Notes under the pieces: generated by a model
The model's database searches: none
What the model saw: the letters and a program-made list of their open reading frames with translations, nothing else
What the model was told of the DNA's origin: nothing
Assembly (NCBI GenBank): GCA_003255025.1
Contig: QANY01008651.1
Location: forward strand, 1,783,279-1,847,278
Direction of reading: 5' to 3'
DNA: 64,000 bases
DNA from: Datisca glomerata
Lineage: Eukaryota; Streptophyta; Magnoliopsida; Cucurbitales; Datiscaceae
Shown: positions 1 to 11,110 of the stretch, in pieces
Position numbering within the stretch: the stretch's first letter is position 1
Layout of the letters: every line of letters begins with the position of its first letter
Made by a program: the position numbers and the translations under genes

Positions 1-500
1 ATGACACCCAATGTATGACCAAAACATGAACAGATGACACCTTATGTGTGACGAAAGTATGAACAGATGACACCCCATTCGTATAACAGAACGAAACTTG
101 AACAATCCTGATTTCTTGTTAACTAAGGGTCATGCTTAATTACCACTTGTTAGAATTAACTTCATAACTTGCAGAGTCCAACGTATGATAATAATTAATC
201 ATAGAATGCATACTGATACATTTAACATAATCAAACATGACAACATACTAACGTAAAATCAATCATACCCAAATATTTATCTCATGATAATCAAATTAAT
301 AACTGAACAATAAACAATTACCAAAATGTTAATGAAATATAATAATTATTGAAAAACAGTTAAACAGATAATAAATACATGATACAATTATAATATTAGA
401 GTCATATAATTATATAAGTCAATTTACACAAACATACATATGAACATAACATGCTTATGGACAATTAAAGCTGATGAGAATAACACATATTACATTTAGC

Positions 501-715
501 ACATGTGGGTCACATTACAATGTAAATTCTCTTACACAAAGCATATACATTTATCACACATGAGTCACATTACGATGCAAATTCCCTTACACAAAGCATA
601 TACATTTATCACACATGGGTCACATTATAATATAAGTTCACATACACAAAGCATATACATTTATCACACATTGGTCATGTTACGATGTAAGTTCACTTAC
701 TTGAAGCGGAAGAAT
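501..715 (+). repeat. Tandem repeat, four units of 55-57 bp
   Basis: Four consecutive units each contain the core CACATGGGTCACATTA (with variants) followed by CTTACACAAAGCATATACAT. The cores start near 503, 560, 615 and 670, so the spacing is 57, 55 and 55 bp. The last unit is the most diverged. The array lies inside the LTR fragment and has no counterpart that I noticed in the other LTR copy. Confidence 0.85.
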
Positions 716-1009
716 CAACTAAACAATTAATGATATGAAATCTAAAAATATATAATCACTAAATCGTTTTCAAATAAATCAATATAAACACATTTTTAAT
801 ATCATAAAATAAAAGAGATTTAATTAAAACGGTGCGAAGGGGTCTGAGCGAGTTCAGAAGACAATGCTTTGGGTCAGAAATCGAAAGATCAAACTTAGCA
901 AAACAGTTCAGACAAGATGGTTGGATTTTATTAGATGGACCAGTCCAAACCAGTCTGGATAAACTGAACCGGTTCTGTTTGTGTTGAACCGGTTCATGGC
1001 AGAACCAAT

Positions 1010-1440
1010 TGCAGAACGAGAAAAATGGAAGGAAAGAGCAGGGTAGAACGACGAGAAAGCAAGAAAATAGGGGGGGAGGGAGAGAGAGAGAAAACGAGAA
1101 GGAGAAAGAAACAAAGAGGGGAAGAAAAACAATGAGGGATATAGAGAGAAGTAGAGAGAGAAAACGAGAGACAAAGCAAAGAGGGAGAGACAAAGCAAAA
1201 GAGAGAAATTGAGAGAGAGAGAAAAAAGAAAGAAGCAGAGAGAGACATCGAGACAAAGAAAATGAGAGAGAGAGAGAGAGATAGCTAGGGTAAGATAGAA
1301 CATGGGTTGCGTTTAAGAGAGATTCGAGAGAAAGAGACAAAAACAGAGAGGGAGGGAGACGAAGTAAGGACGAGAGAGAGAGAGAGAGACAAAAACAGAG
1401 AGAGGAAGAGATAAAAGAAATAAATCAAGAAAAAGGAGAA
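1010..1440 (+). repeat. Polypurine (GA)n-rich tract in the LTR
   Basis: The + strand is almost purely G and A, mostly GAGAGA blocks mixed with AAAGAA and GGGAGG. The complementary strand gives spurious Ser/Leu-rich open frames. The equivalent tract in the other LTR copy is at 57785-58230. Confidence 0.85.
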
Positions 1441-1968
1441 GAAAATTACCCAAATTTAAAGCTTGTAGCGGCCAAGCTTTAGAGAGAGACCAACGAAAAA
1501 AAAGAAGTATTGCTGGCTTGCAGGGGGCTGCGTGGGGTGAGAGGTTGGGAGAGAGAGGAGAGGGCAGAATGAGATAAAAGAATAAAGAAAGTACAAGGAA
1601 GAAGAAGAAGGAAATTACCTAAATTTGATGAACCCGAAGAAGAAGGAGGACAAAAACTCGTTGGACAGACGACTGAGGGGGAGAGGGAGACCAAAAACAG
1701 GGGAGAGAGGAGTAGAATTTATATATAATATTAGGTTAAGGTTGGTTTAGGGTGTAAATAGATGTATGGTGTGAGTGAGTTTTAAAATTATATACTAAAA
1801 CACTTTTAAAATTAAAAAAAAAATCAAACTTTGAATAAATCTTATCTAATTAAAAATAGTTTTACAAAAAATACAAATAATCCATCTTTAAAATCAAATT
1901 TTAAAATCACGTTATCTTTTAAATCAATTTTATGATAATACTCATTTACAAAAGGTCGGGGTATTATA

Positions 1969-4400
1969 ATATGATCCTCACACTTTGTGCCCTACGTCTA
2001 AGTTTAGTTGGGAGGATATCACAGAATCGTCAAATAAAACGGATGATGTTTTTTCCGGTAATTTTAGTATGGTCACACACAATTTGTTGTTACTTCTGCA
2101 TCAACTAGTTCTACAGATCTTCCACCAATATTGATTATAATCTTATCTTAACTAATTACGCTTATGTTAGGGAGAACTGTAAAAATGATCCAGTTTCCAA
2201 CTCAAACTGTAAAAATGTCTAGAATTTTTTTATTGCAAAAATTGCTGAAAATGACCTTGGTAAATGATGTATTCGATATTAAAATAGATTCACCTAAATT
2301 CTTGTTTTTTTGTTTGATGTATTACTTCTCCGTCAACTCTTTGTGTTTTTACTAGCTTTCTGCTTTATTAGTTTCTTTGTTTGTTGCTTAGAGATTTAGA
2401 TTAAACATCTTTGCGACAATTTTAATATACCATTCATCTTTATGATTTATGTTCATCGTTGACTGGAATGTTTCTAATTAAACATTTTCTGCTTATATTG
2501 TTAAAATGTTTCTTATAGAAATTTTCGGTCATTCTTTCTATTTTAGATTATGTTCTTAATCATTCATTAGTTGTTCTTATTTATTGTTCTTTGTATAGCT
2601 TTGAGAAAATTTTTATGCCTTTGGTGTGATGTTTATGGTTTTTATATGTTTGTATTCATTTTATTTCAATTTCTCATCTTATGCTTTCAAATTTCTTTTG
2701 ATGATCTGTTATAATTTGTATGACTTTACCTGATGATTTGTCTTGCTTATTTTTGTAAACATAAGTATCTCTATTTCAACAATAAAAATCTAATTGAGAA
2801 TAAGTAAAAGATTTCAATCTGGAATGACAAATATCAATAATATTCTAAGAAATATTGAGGAAAAAAATCAATTGTTAACACATATTTCATGCGCTCACAA
2901 ATTGTGGTTTATATCCTTACGAAGGTAAACATAGCCAAATATTGTTGATGACCTTATTAGATAGAAAAGGCCCTTCATAATTGTGCTAATAAATAAATAT
3001 CATTGTTTCTGAGGCTCTCATATTATGACTAACAGATTTAAGTAGAAAGAGGCTAATATCTTGTTTACATCAAATAAAATGATATTATGGCTCTCGTTAT
3101 TGACACTGATGATCATTTCTTTTGCTATTATTAATATTATTTTCGTCCAATTACAAATGATAACAACAAAATGAATAGCCAATAAGCGAGGCTTATTATT
3201 TTCCAGCTCAAAACACAGCTAAGCACAAACAAATCAACCACATGAAAATAATATATTCCTCTTCGCCAAGAAGATTAATTCATGCAACACATCTTGAACA
3301 ATTACATTAACGTGCTCTCAATGTAAGAAAGAAAATTGTAGCAGACAGTCGTCAAGAAAATAAAATCCATCAGATAACCAAATACGAACTTATACGAACG
3401 TGACCAAACCTCCAAACTTGAAAATCAAAAGAAAACAAAGAGACAAAGATTCAATAATTCATTCACATGAAGAAGTACATAAAACCATGAACTGTAAATA
3501 CAAAGTCAATCTTCAGAGCAAAACCTACATATAAGGTGCTAACACGTAGAGGAAAAAAACAAAGACCAAGACTAAAAAAACCCAAATCATATATCGAACA
3601 CTGAAAACACTTAACATACTATCAAACCAAAAATAAGCAATCACAAAATCCGGATGAACATACATAAAGAGAAAAAAGTAGCAGAACTACTTCAAAAATC
3701 ATATAAATATCAAACTTCAAATATCATATAAATACCAAATTAAAACTCGTCGTAAAAAAATTCTAACTAAAATTACAAACAAAAAATAATCAATCACAAA
3801 AGTCATAGGAGCAAATAGAACACCTCAAAACTCAATACATTCCTAAAAATAAAAAGAAACATATAAAATCAATAAGACAACATAAATTAAATTTCAATAT
3901 AAAGAAATTAACAAAATAGAATCATCAAATAACAACAACTCAACAAATTTTCACCCACCTTCACAATAGAAAACTAAGTAAATACAAAAGCATATGGATG
4001 AGATTTTTAAATGTCAGTAATAACTAATCTAATTTATACACCAACAAAAAAATGAAAGTCACCGTCCGACATATCATGACCAATTCAAATAAAAATAAAC
4101 ACCACCGATTATCGAAAGAGAAAAATTCAATAAGAAGACAAAAACATGTGATAATCCCAAACGACACCTATAAAAATAATTTTTTTGCCGACATGTGTCA
4201 TAATGAAAAGGAGCATGTATTATAAAATGTTATCTACCAATATACACTTAAAGAAAAAGTTGTAATATTTCTTCCCCACACTCAAGAGGCACTTCTAAAA
4301 TTTTCCATCTGAGAAATCAAGGTCACAAGGAAGAAAGTAACATATAAATCTAGATGTATTCTACATAGGAATTACCCTTACACAACACATTATTATGCAT
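1969..4400. other. AT-rich stretch without a recognisable gene
   Basis: I see no open frame resembling a known protein and no transposon terminus. From about 3170 the + strand becomes A-rich, with many short AAAAT runs. A small open frame at 2164-2355 has no recognisable domain. Confidence 0.5.
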
Positions 4401-6324
4401 ACGCATGTTGCTCGCTACAATTATATGAAATAAAAAAAGTTGAACATTGGAAGCAGAGAAACTTCACAATCTAGTGAACCTACAAAGACCCCATAACATA
4501 AGTATTTAACCTAATAAAAGAACCCATGGCCATCAAAGTAGGAGATCACTGAAGCTTCCCCTTTTAGTCTATCGTGAACGTCATTTATTTGGATTAACAC
4601 TTCATAACACAAAATTACAAAGGTAATTAAGATCGAGACACCAAAAGTCTCGGATAGAGTACCGGTTTCTGCATATGCAAAATTCACATAATTATAATAT
4701 TGCCTAATGCTGAGCTTAAAATAAGATAGGAACAATGGTAGCTTTTCAAACTCAGCTACAGAAAAATCATGAAATTATGAAATAAAACAATCATTAAAAA
4801 AGTACAAGAGTATCAATCTATAGAGTTATTACATCCTAAATAAAATTGATTATTTGCTCAATTCTGCAAATACATGGGATTCAAATAAGAAAGTATGAGT
4901 AGAAAATTGTTTTATTCTTCAAGTTTTTATATTTTGCAAATGAGTTTGCAAACTAAAATGAAAAAGAAGTAAAATACTGAAATTATCCAAGCTTGAAATA
5001 CTACAATAACCATCACTGCTTCTTATTCTCTACATCTAACTTACACATCACACTTCCATCAAGATATAATACCTTTCTAATGTCAGTAACCTATGACACG
5101 CCATTAGCCATTTTGTCATAGAAATTTTCTGTTTGCTATAGAGAAGCATACCATCAGAAAACTAATACACCAACTTGAGTAAGTAAGCAAAACAATAAGG
5201 ATTGAAAGTAAAAACATTCACTTTCGTATAGGCAGTAACTAACTTTGATAGAACTCTCATATCAAAGACAATGAACTCTCAATATTCAGAACACATATAT
5301 GATGGAAAAAAGTGAAGCAGAGCGTCTTTGCTCCTATAAAGGTTTTCTATACCAAATGACAGCATAATAGTAGGAAAAACCCATAATTCTCATCATTTTT
5401 GCTTGAATGGTCATCAATTTATAGTCTCCATGTCCCAACTTTGTAGGGAAGGGATATAAAGGACCATTGTAAGCAAAAATGAGGAAAATTTTATAGGTTT
5501 AGAACTGAGAGTTGTCACCGAAAAGCTATCGATTGTTGTCTCTCTTACGTGCTATATGGTTTCAGATTACAGAACAGAAACACATAGCAAATTAGACAGA
5601 GAAAAAAACACACAAATTAGTCTATTATCTATTTACCCAAAAATACAAACATCCAAAACCATATCTAAAAATTGAAGTTCTACTAACTTAGGAAACACAC
5701 TGCCAAACATAAACTTAACCACCACAGAATCATATAACACACATATATACATAGACAGAGGATTTAATAAGACGAATTAACAATGATTACCTCTGACAGT
5801 CAAGTGCAGCTGCACATGGCACATATACCCTCAACCCCCTAACGTGAAGGCACACAACCCACCATCTGAATGCAAATCGGTGATCATGTATTCACAAAGT
5901 TGGATGTAGGCCACGTAGTGAATGGAGGAGGATTATATCATCTCCAAAATGCTTTTGTACAGTTTCCAGAGGCAGATTCTTCCCACACATCGTTTGGACC
6001 TGTGGGCTTTGACTTCCATCTAATTGGCGAAATGTCCCGAGCTTTTGGTTTCCATATTTGTTTATGTTTCTTTGATGATTCTTTCCTATTCATTTTGTAT
6101 CTCTGTTGAGATCACTTTGTAGTTGTCTCTTGATTTTTTTCACTCATACATGTGCCTTTGAAACCTAGAAATCAAAGTTAAGTATTATATTCATCATACA
6201 AAATGTGGCCAAAGTGTAAGATGCTAATAGTAGTTGACACTTAGCCTGTAGGTCCTGACACACTAATCAAAATCTACTGAAAAAATTAAGAGGTTCATAA
6301 TATTCATATAACAAACCAACAACG

Positions 6325-6425
6325 AAAATTCAATAGCTAAAGTCACTCAATCCAACATTGAAATTCAGCAAAATTGGACCACTATAGTAGTTTCTATGAA
6401 AGAAAATGGCAATTCACAAGCAAAT
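6325..6425 (+). repeat. Dispersed internal repeat, copy 1
   Basis: This segment resembles 7345-7445 over about 100 bp. Both contain AAATTGGACCA followed by TTTCTAT, AAAGAAAATG-like and CAATTCA motifs in the same order. The copies lie about 1.0 kb apart in direct orientation and are clearly diverged, so the duplication is old. Confidence 0.55.
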
Positions 6426-7344
6426 CTTGGAATACAAACATCAGTAAAAGAATATAATAGCTAGCTAGAATACGAGGAAATGAATAGGGAAAACGTCAGG
6501 AGGAAAAGTCTAACAACTAAGCAATGCCACATCTTGACTGACTTTAAACTCAAAGAGGTATCGTGCTTGTTCCCTGACATATAACCACAATCAAATTTTA
6601 TAAAGAGTGAATAAATGAGTCTATCACTTGATGGAAGAATTGGAATATACATGAATATGTTAGACGTAAAAGTGAATGGTTGTCAAGATCTTAGCCTGAT
6701 CCAAACAAAATCATATATTTTCTTTATAAACCTCCTATTTCTTTCTAAAGACATGGGTTTTGGACACCAATACACCCAACGCAATTTTGTCCTATACAAT
6801 TCTAATATCCCAACAATTATGTATGAACACAGAAACATAATTAAAGTAGTAACTCTCTCATCAATTACTATCCATCACATGGAAAACATATTACAATGCA
6901 TAAGAATACATCTTTAAGCGTGCTTGTACAAAAGATGGGGCAACCCATCTAGTGAGTTTCATCTAGACATATGGTTGACAATTTCCTCACTCTGATCACA
7001 AGACAATGAAGTAAAACAATGAAAAATCATCACTATACGTAAATCAGATGTTAAAACATTGATATGGTTACTCAACGAAAATTTCCCACATTAATACTGA
7101 ATGCTTTGTCATTTTAAATCACAAATAGGGTAGAGTCATAGTGCATAGCATGTGCCAGTAAACAAAGGAAACTGCTTGAATAGAAATGCAAGACAAACAT
7201 TCAAGCAAAGAAACCAACTTCCATCAGTCTAATAAGATAACTATATATGACAAAAACAAAGGCATATGATAACATCAACAGATTAGCATGTATCATTATA
7301 TAAAGATGTGAGCCAGAGGATCTTCAACACCGTTAACAAAGCAA

Positions 7345-7445
7345 GGATAAAAATTCAACAATTAAATCCACCAAACCCAACACTGAAATCCAACAAAATT
7401 GGACCATTACAAAAGTTTCTATCAAAGGAAATGACAATTCAAAAA
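7345..7445 (+). repeat. Dispersed internal repeat, copy 2
   Basis: Partner of the segment at 6325-6425. The shared core is AACAAAATTGGACCATTAC followed by GTTTCTATCAAAGGAAATG. It lies immediately downstream (+ strand sense) of a run of short A-rich motifs and just before the exon-like segment at 7618-7782. Confidence 0.55.
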
Positions 7446-7617
7446 TAGAATACATGACGAAGAAAATGTAGGAAGAAGAAAATGCAAGAAGAAGAATCAA
7501 CCTTAGTCACAGAAAACCAAATACAAATCACAACATCACAGACCATACATTTATAGCTCCACCGAACATAAAAGACGACAACACCATCACACGGATATGA
7601 AAAATCTAACATGAAGG

Positions 7618-7782
7618 CAGATCTAACTGCACTTGAACCCATGTGATGAGCAGCTGCTGAGAAAGCAAACAGGATGAAGGCAATGCCTGAACGCACACGA
7701 TCCGGTGATGGATCCACAGGCTTGAGAGTTCCAATGGCTTCCTTAGCTCTTTCACGACAGGAACTTAGAGAAATATAGGTTG
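7618..7782 (-). pseudogene. Possible relic exon, unknown protein
   Basis: Read leftward from an acceptor-like TTTCTCTAAG at about 7768, the frame is open and gives a peptide that starts near SCRERAKEAIGTLKPVDPSP, continues DRVRSGIAFILFAFSAAAHH and then MGSSAVRSAF. The composition is protein-like: a charged start, a proline-bearing linker and a hydrophobic stretch. It is better than its neighbours, but I cannot assign it to a family. A stop-free continuation runs to about 7439 but becomes low quality. It may be one exon of a decayed host gene, or chance. Confidence 0.2.
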
Positions 7783-8334
7783 TACAGATGTTGGAGCCAC
7801 ATCAAGAGAAACAACAAAGAAGATAAAACTTGAAGAAAAATCATGATTACCTTTCCCCCGAAACTTCGACAAAAAAAAACAAAAATCAAAGGATGAAGAA
7901 TATCCTTACCCCTTACCCCATTAAAAGTAGCCGTAATCTTTGAATCGCCACGTTTAATCTACGACTCTCGTTGATAAGCCGCAATCTGCATGAACGACCT
8001 TGCCAACATCGTCAGACGGTTCAGACATGCCAACCGATCCTTCAACTATCGTCAATATGACATAGGAGTTCACAAAGCTCCTCCATGGCCGAAGCTCTCC
8101 ATGACCAAAGCTTAGAGAGCCTCTCGAGGCTCCCCCTTGGCACACGATTCCTTAGTAAAAAAAATCGACGGCCCATATCAGAAAATCATTAAGACATGGA
8201 TGGCTGAGATATGATCTCACCTACCACACGGACGACTGGGATTCATTCTCAGCAACCCTAAAATATTTAGCACACGGACATCCCAGATCATAAACATCCG
8301 ACAGTCGAGATTTAGTCAACAATCACGACAAGTG

Positions 8335-8547
8335 AAATGACCCATATAGCCCTCATTCCATCCAATTTTACAACCAAACCCACACAACCCCAAATGTAAA
8401 TGAACTCACATTGCATGGACAATACGAACAATGAACATCCAACCAATAACTAAATGACCCATAAAGCCCTCTTTCCACCCAATTTTACCGGCAAACCCCC
8501 ACAACCGAAAATGTAAATGAAGCTACATTGGAGGGACAAAATGGAGA
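8335..8547 (+). repeat. Direct tandem duplication, period 117 bp
   Basis: Two adjacent units begin AAATGACCCATA(T/A)AGCCC at 8335 and 8452. Each continues with a CCA(T/C)CCAATTTTAC motif, CAACC(C/G)(C/A)AAATGTAAATGAA and a CATTG end. They differ by scattered substitutions. The segment lies just upstream, in minus-strand sense, of the possible leftward transcript at about 8150, so it could be duplicated promoter DNA; that is inference. Confidence 0.75.
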
Positions 8548-8889
8548 ATTCACCCTAAGCAAGCAGCTAGAAACTCACTCTTTATAAGAGTAAGATATTA
8601 ATTTTTTTTACCAAATCATAATCGAGATCTGTTTTTTTTTCATTCGTCCTTTAACATTGTTAGGAAAATCATCTTTTAAGATTTTCATGTTTGGTGTCGG
8701 TGATGTGAGAAAATACAACTTTGTTTGTTTGGTATGTAGGTGTGTCATGAATGTAGGAAAATAAGACACAGAGAATAGTTTTTTTTGGATAAAAGTTATT
8801 AAATTTTATGGGGATTGAGTATATTATGAATAAAACATATGATTTTATGATGGGGATTTGAGGATGTTGAGATTTAATCACTACATTCT
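8548..8889. other. AT-rich spacer
   Basis: No gene or terminus recognised. The stretch has poly-T runs (8600-8640) and no domain-bearing frame. Confidence 0.5.
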
Positions 8890-9892
8890 TGAGTACTAGT
8901 TTTCACCCAATATATGTCTATTGACATACATCTTTAATCCCCGTAATCTTGGAGGTACCATCATTCTTCATCTTCATAGCACCAAAGTCACTTGATATGT
9001 AAGATGAGAAATATCTCTTCTGGAGGCATCATGTATGGCGACAATACTATCAACTATCTAATCCGTGTCTAGGCATGTACCATTCACTAAGTTCTCTAGT
9101 GAGATAACAAATACGTCTTTGACTCATGGCTGCAATTGTCTTTGTTGAATCATTACTCTTATCACAATTTTGCTTTTGCCACTCCATTTTCGATGTTCTG
9201 GACTCAAATTTATTATGTCACATCTTCTTACAGTAAAAGCACTGAACCCATTTCTATTGAATTCACTTTGACTTCTCCCCCAGTTTTTCGTAACAAAAGC
9301 CTTTGGTTGACTAAATGAAGAAATTGCTCTTAATTAAATTCTGGAGACTTGACCATCAGGAGAGGAATTACTCAGTGATACTACCAACGTTTCTCAATTG
9401 TCTGGTAGAGAACTGAGAAAAAACAAGGCCTGAAGCTCGTTGTCAAGAACCATTTTCATTGAAGAAAGCTGATTGACGATGATCTGAATCTCATTCAAGT
9501 GCTTTACAATTGAGGCGCCCTATTTGTATTTTAGGTTCACACGCTTTTGTATTAGAAAATCTTTATTCCCAGCTATTTTTCTCTCATACAACTCTTCTAA
9601 CTTCATCCACAAAGAATGTGTAGAAGTTTCACTTGCTATATGGTGATAGACGTTATCATCCACCCATTGTCGAATGTAATCGAAGACTTGATGGTTCAAC
9701 AATTCCCAATCATCTTTACTCATATTTGCTGGCTTCACAGTATCATATTTAATGGGTGCATGAAACGTTCTGCAGGAAAGAAGATCCTCCATTTATCCTT
9801 AATTAGTCCTGTTCAGACTAATCATTCTGCTCGTATTAACTTCCATAACTACTCTAAACTGCTAATAACGCCAACTAGACTCTGATATCTCT
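8890..9892 (-). pseudogene. Ty1/copia gag-protease relic (copia C)
   Basis: This minus-strand relic is related to the gag-protease part of the complete copia element at 52104-60308. The region around 8890-9090 matches the segment near 55800-55950. A zinc-knuckle remnant beginning CFYCKK lies near 9220-9240. The N-terminal gag (UBN2-type) frame is open at 9520-9792, with motifs DDWELLNHQVFDYIRQW, SLWMKLEELYERK and LIQKRVNLKYK. Stops and frameshifts break the rest, and integrase, reverse transcriptase and the 3' LTR are missing. A decayed initiator tRNA-Met primer site (around 9879-9890) and an LTR follow at once on the right, which fits a 5' end in minus orientation. Confidence 0.8.
9520..9792 (-). 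CDS. N-terminal copia gag (UBN2 family) fragment
   Basis: The open frame of 90 codons starts MEDLLSCRTF and holds the hallmark N-terminal gag motifs of plant copia elements: DDWELLNHQV, IRQWVDD, VYHHIA and LEELYERKIAGNKDFLI. In life this protein packages the element's RNA into virus-like particles. The frame ends just after NLKYK because of a stop. The same region in the complete copia continues through EHLNEMQSIVNQLS, so the relic is truncated. It is almost certainly not functional. Confidence 0.75.
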   Translation of the reverse strand: MEDLLSCRTFHAPIKYDTVKPANMSKDDWELLNHQVFDYIRQWVDDNVYHHIASETSTHSLWMKLEELYERKIAGNKDFLIQKRVNLKYK

Positions 9893-10293
9893 TGTTGGAA
9901 TTTTTACTCAGAATTCATATTCATCACAATTCAATATACGTAGTCGATAACCAATTATCAATATCAGAGTAAATTACTAAGCGAAGATAATAACCAATTT
10001 AATAGGAAAAGTGAAAAATAGGAACACCGAATTTAACGTGGAAAAGACTTCAGAGTGAAGGGAAAAACCACATGACAAACTCTGAATAATTCTTCTACTA
10101 TAAGAAATAATGGGATACACCATGTTTCTTCTCTAGATAGAACTAGAGGCTTACACCTTTCAAAAGATTATTATTCGTCACTGTGAATCGTGGATACACA
10201 ATACAATATAATAATCTCACCAATGTATGAGCTCTCAAAATTAACAGTAGAAATAAAAGACCAAATATCAAACCGTTGAGGATGACCATAATA
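9893..10293 (-). repeat. Copia C LTR, left arm of a large inverted repeat
   Basis: The LTR starts TGTTGGAATTTTTACTC immediately right of the decayed primer site. It resembles the LTR of the complete copia (TGTTAGGATTTTAACAG, shared ACGTGGAAAA, AGTGTGAAGG and TTCTCTAGATA motifs). It is also repeated in inverted orientation at 10392-10788. Confidence 0.75.
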
Positions 10294-10391
10294 TCAACAG
10301 TTTGATAATCAGTCCATAATATCCTCAATTGGTGAGCCACCTGTACGTGAGGGAAGATAGATAATGACGGTGGTAATCTAAGAGTGTATTC

Positions 10392-10788
10392 ATGGTCATC
10401 CTCAATGGTTTGATATTCAGTATGTTATTCCTATAGTTAATTTTGAGAGCCCCTATACTGGTGAGATTATTCTATTTTATTGTGTATTCACCGTTAACAG
10501 TGATAAATATTAATCTTTTGATTGGTGTGAGCCTCTAGTTCTATCTAGAGAAGAAACTTGGTCTATCCCCTTATTCGTTATAGTGGAAGAATTATTCAGA
10601 GCTTGTCCTGTGATTTTTCCCTTCACTCTAAATGGTTTTCCACGTTAAATTCGATGTTCCTATTTTTCACTTTTCCTATTAAATTGGTTATTATCTCTAC
10701 TTAGTAATATACTCTGATATTGATAATTGGTTATCGACTATGTATATTGACCTGTGGAGAATAGAGATTCCGAGTAAAAATCCCAACA
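10392..10788 (+). repeat. Inverted copy of the copia C LTR, right arm
   Basis: The reverse complement of this segment matches 9893-10293 along its whole length with scattered changes: shared TCGATAACCAATTATCAATA, CCAATTTAATAGGAAAAGTG and CTTCTCTAGATAGAACTAGA. It ends with the LTR-type terminus AATCCCAACA at 10788. A spacer of about 98 bp separates the arms. Confidence 0.85.
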
Positions 10789-10793
10789 AGATG

Positions 10794-10911
10794 TGTTGCG
10801 TGTTATTGAGCTTTCTCAACCCTAAAAGTTAGCTTGAGAGGTGAGGTTTTTCCTCACACTTATAAACTGACTACCAGTCCCTTCCACAACTGATATGGGA
10901 TAACCCCAACA
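10794..10911 (-). repeat. TRIM-like left LTR (3' LTR), 118 bp
   Basis: Starts TGTTGCGTGTTATTGAGC and ends GATAACCCCAACA. It contains the motifs AGCTTGAGAGGTGAGG and CTTATAAACTGACTACCAG, which recur in the right copy. Confidence 0.75.
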
Positions 10912-11110
10912 ATCTCTCCCGTCACACATCAGGTCCTAAGTTGGATAACCATCGACTCGCTGCCACTCAGATTCACCAACTATCGGGTCAAATAACCGTC
11001 GACTTACTTCACCCGGATCACCATACATCGGGCTGTGAGTTGGGGAGCCAACAACTCACTTTACCCGGATTCACTATACATCAATTTACTGAGTTGGAGG
11101 GTTAACAACT

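Larger units (their letters stand above)
1..1968 (+). repeat. LTR fragment, GA-rich family, cut by the window edge
   Basis: This is the 3' part of a long terminal repeat of the same family as the complete copy at 56376-59057. Both copies show the same order of parts: repeated ACATGA/GACACC-type motifs, an AT-rich stretch, a cluster of GGTTCA/AACCGG motifs, a long GA-only tract, short ATTACC segments, then a GTGTGAGTG(A/G) motif close to a GGGGTATTA end. This copy ends GGGGTATTATA, with the terminal CA apparently mutated to TA. The 5' part lies outside the window, so I cannot say whether it is a solo LTR or belongs to a full element. It codes for nothing convincing; the translated frames are low-complexity products of the GA tract. 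Confidence 0.6.
4401..8160. other. AT-rich stretch with faint exon-like segments on the minus strand
   Basis: No intact gene is visible. On the minus strand two segments end in good splice-donor contexts (AAAG/GTAATC near 7851 and AGAG/GTAATC near 5789). One short stretch (7618-7782) reads as a plausible peptide. These could be untranslated exons or relics of a host gene transcribed leftward from about 8150, but I recognise no family. A diverged internal duplication is listed separately. Confidence 0.3.

Noticed and set aside
759..1340. Long Ser/Leu-rich open frames on the minus strand
   Set aside because: They are produced by the GA tract; composition is pure low complexity and overlapping frames all look alike.
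10794..10911. Cassandra-type TRIM with embedded 5S rRNA sequence
   Set aside because: The LTR lacks any 5S-like box; only the miniature LTR structure is shared.
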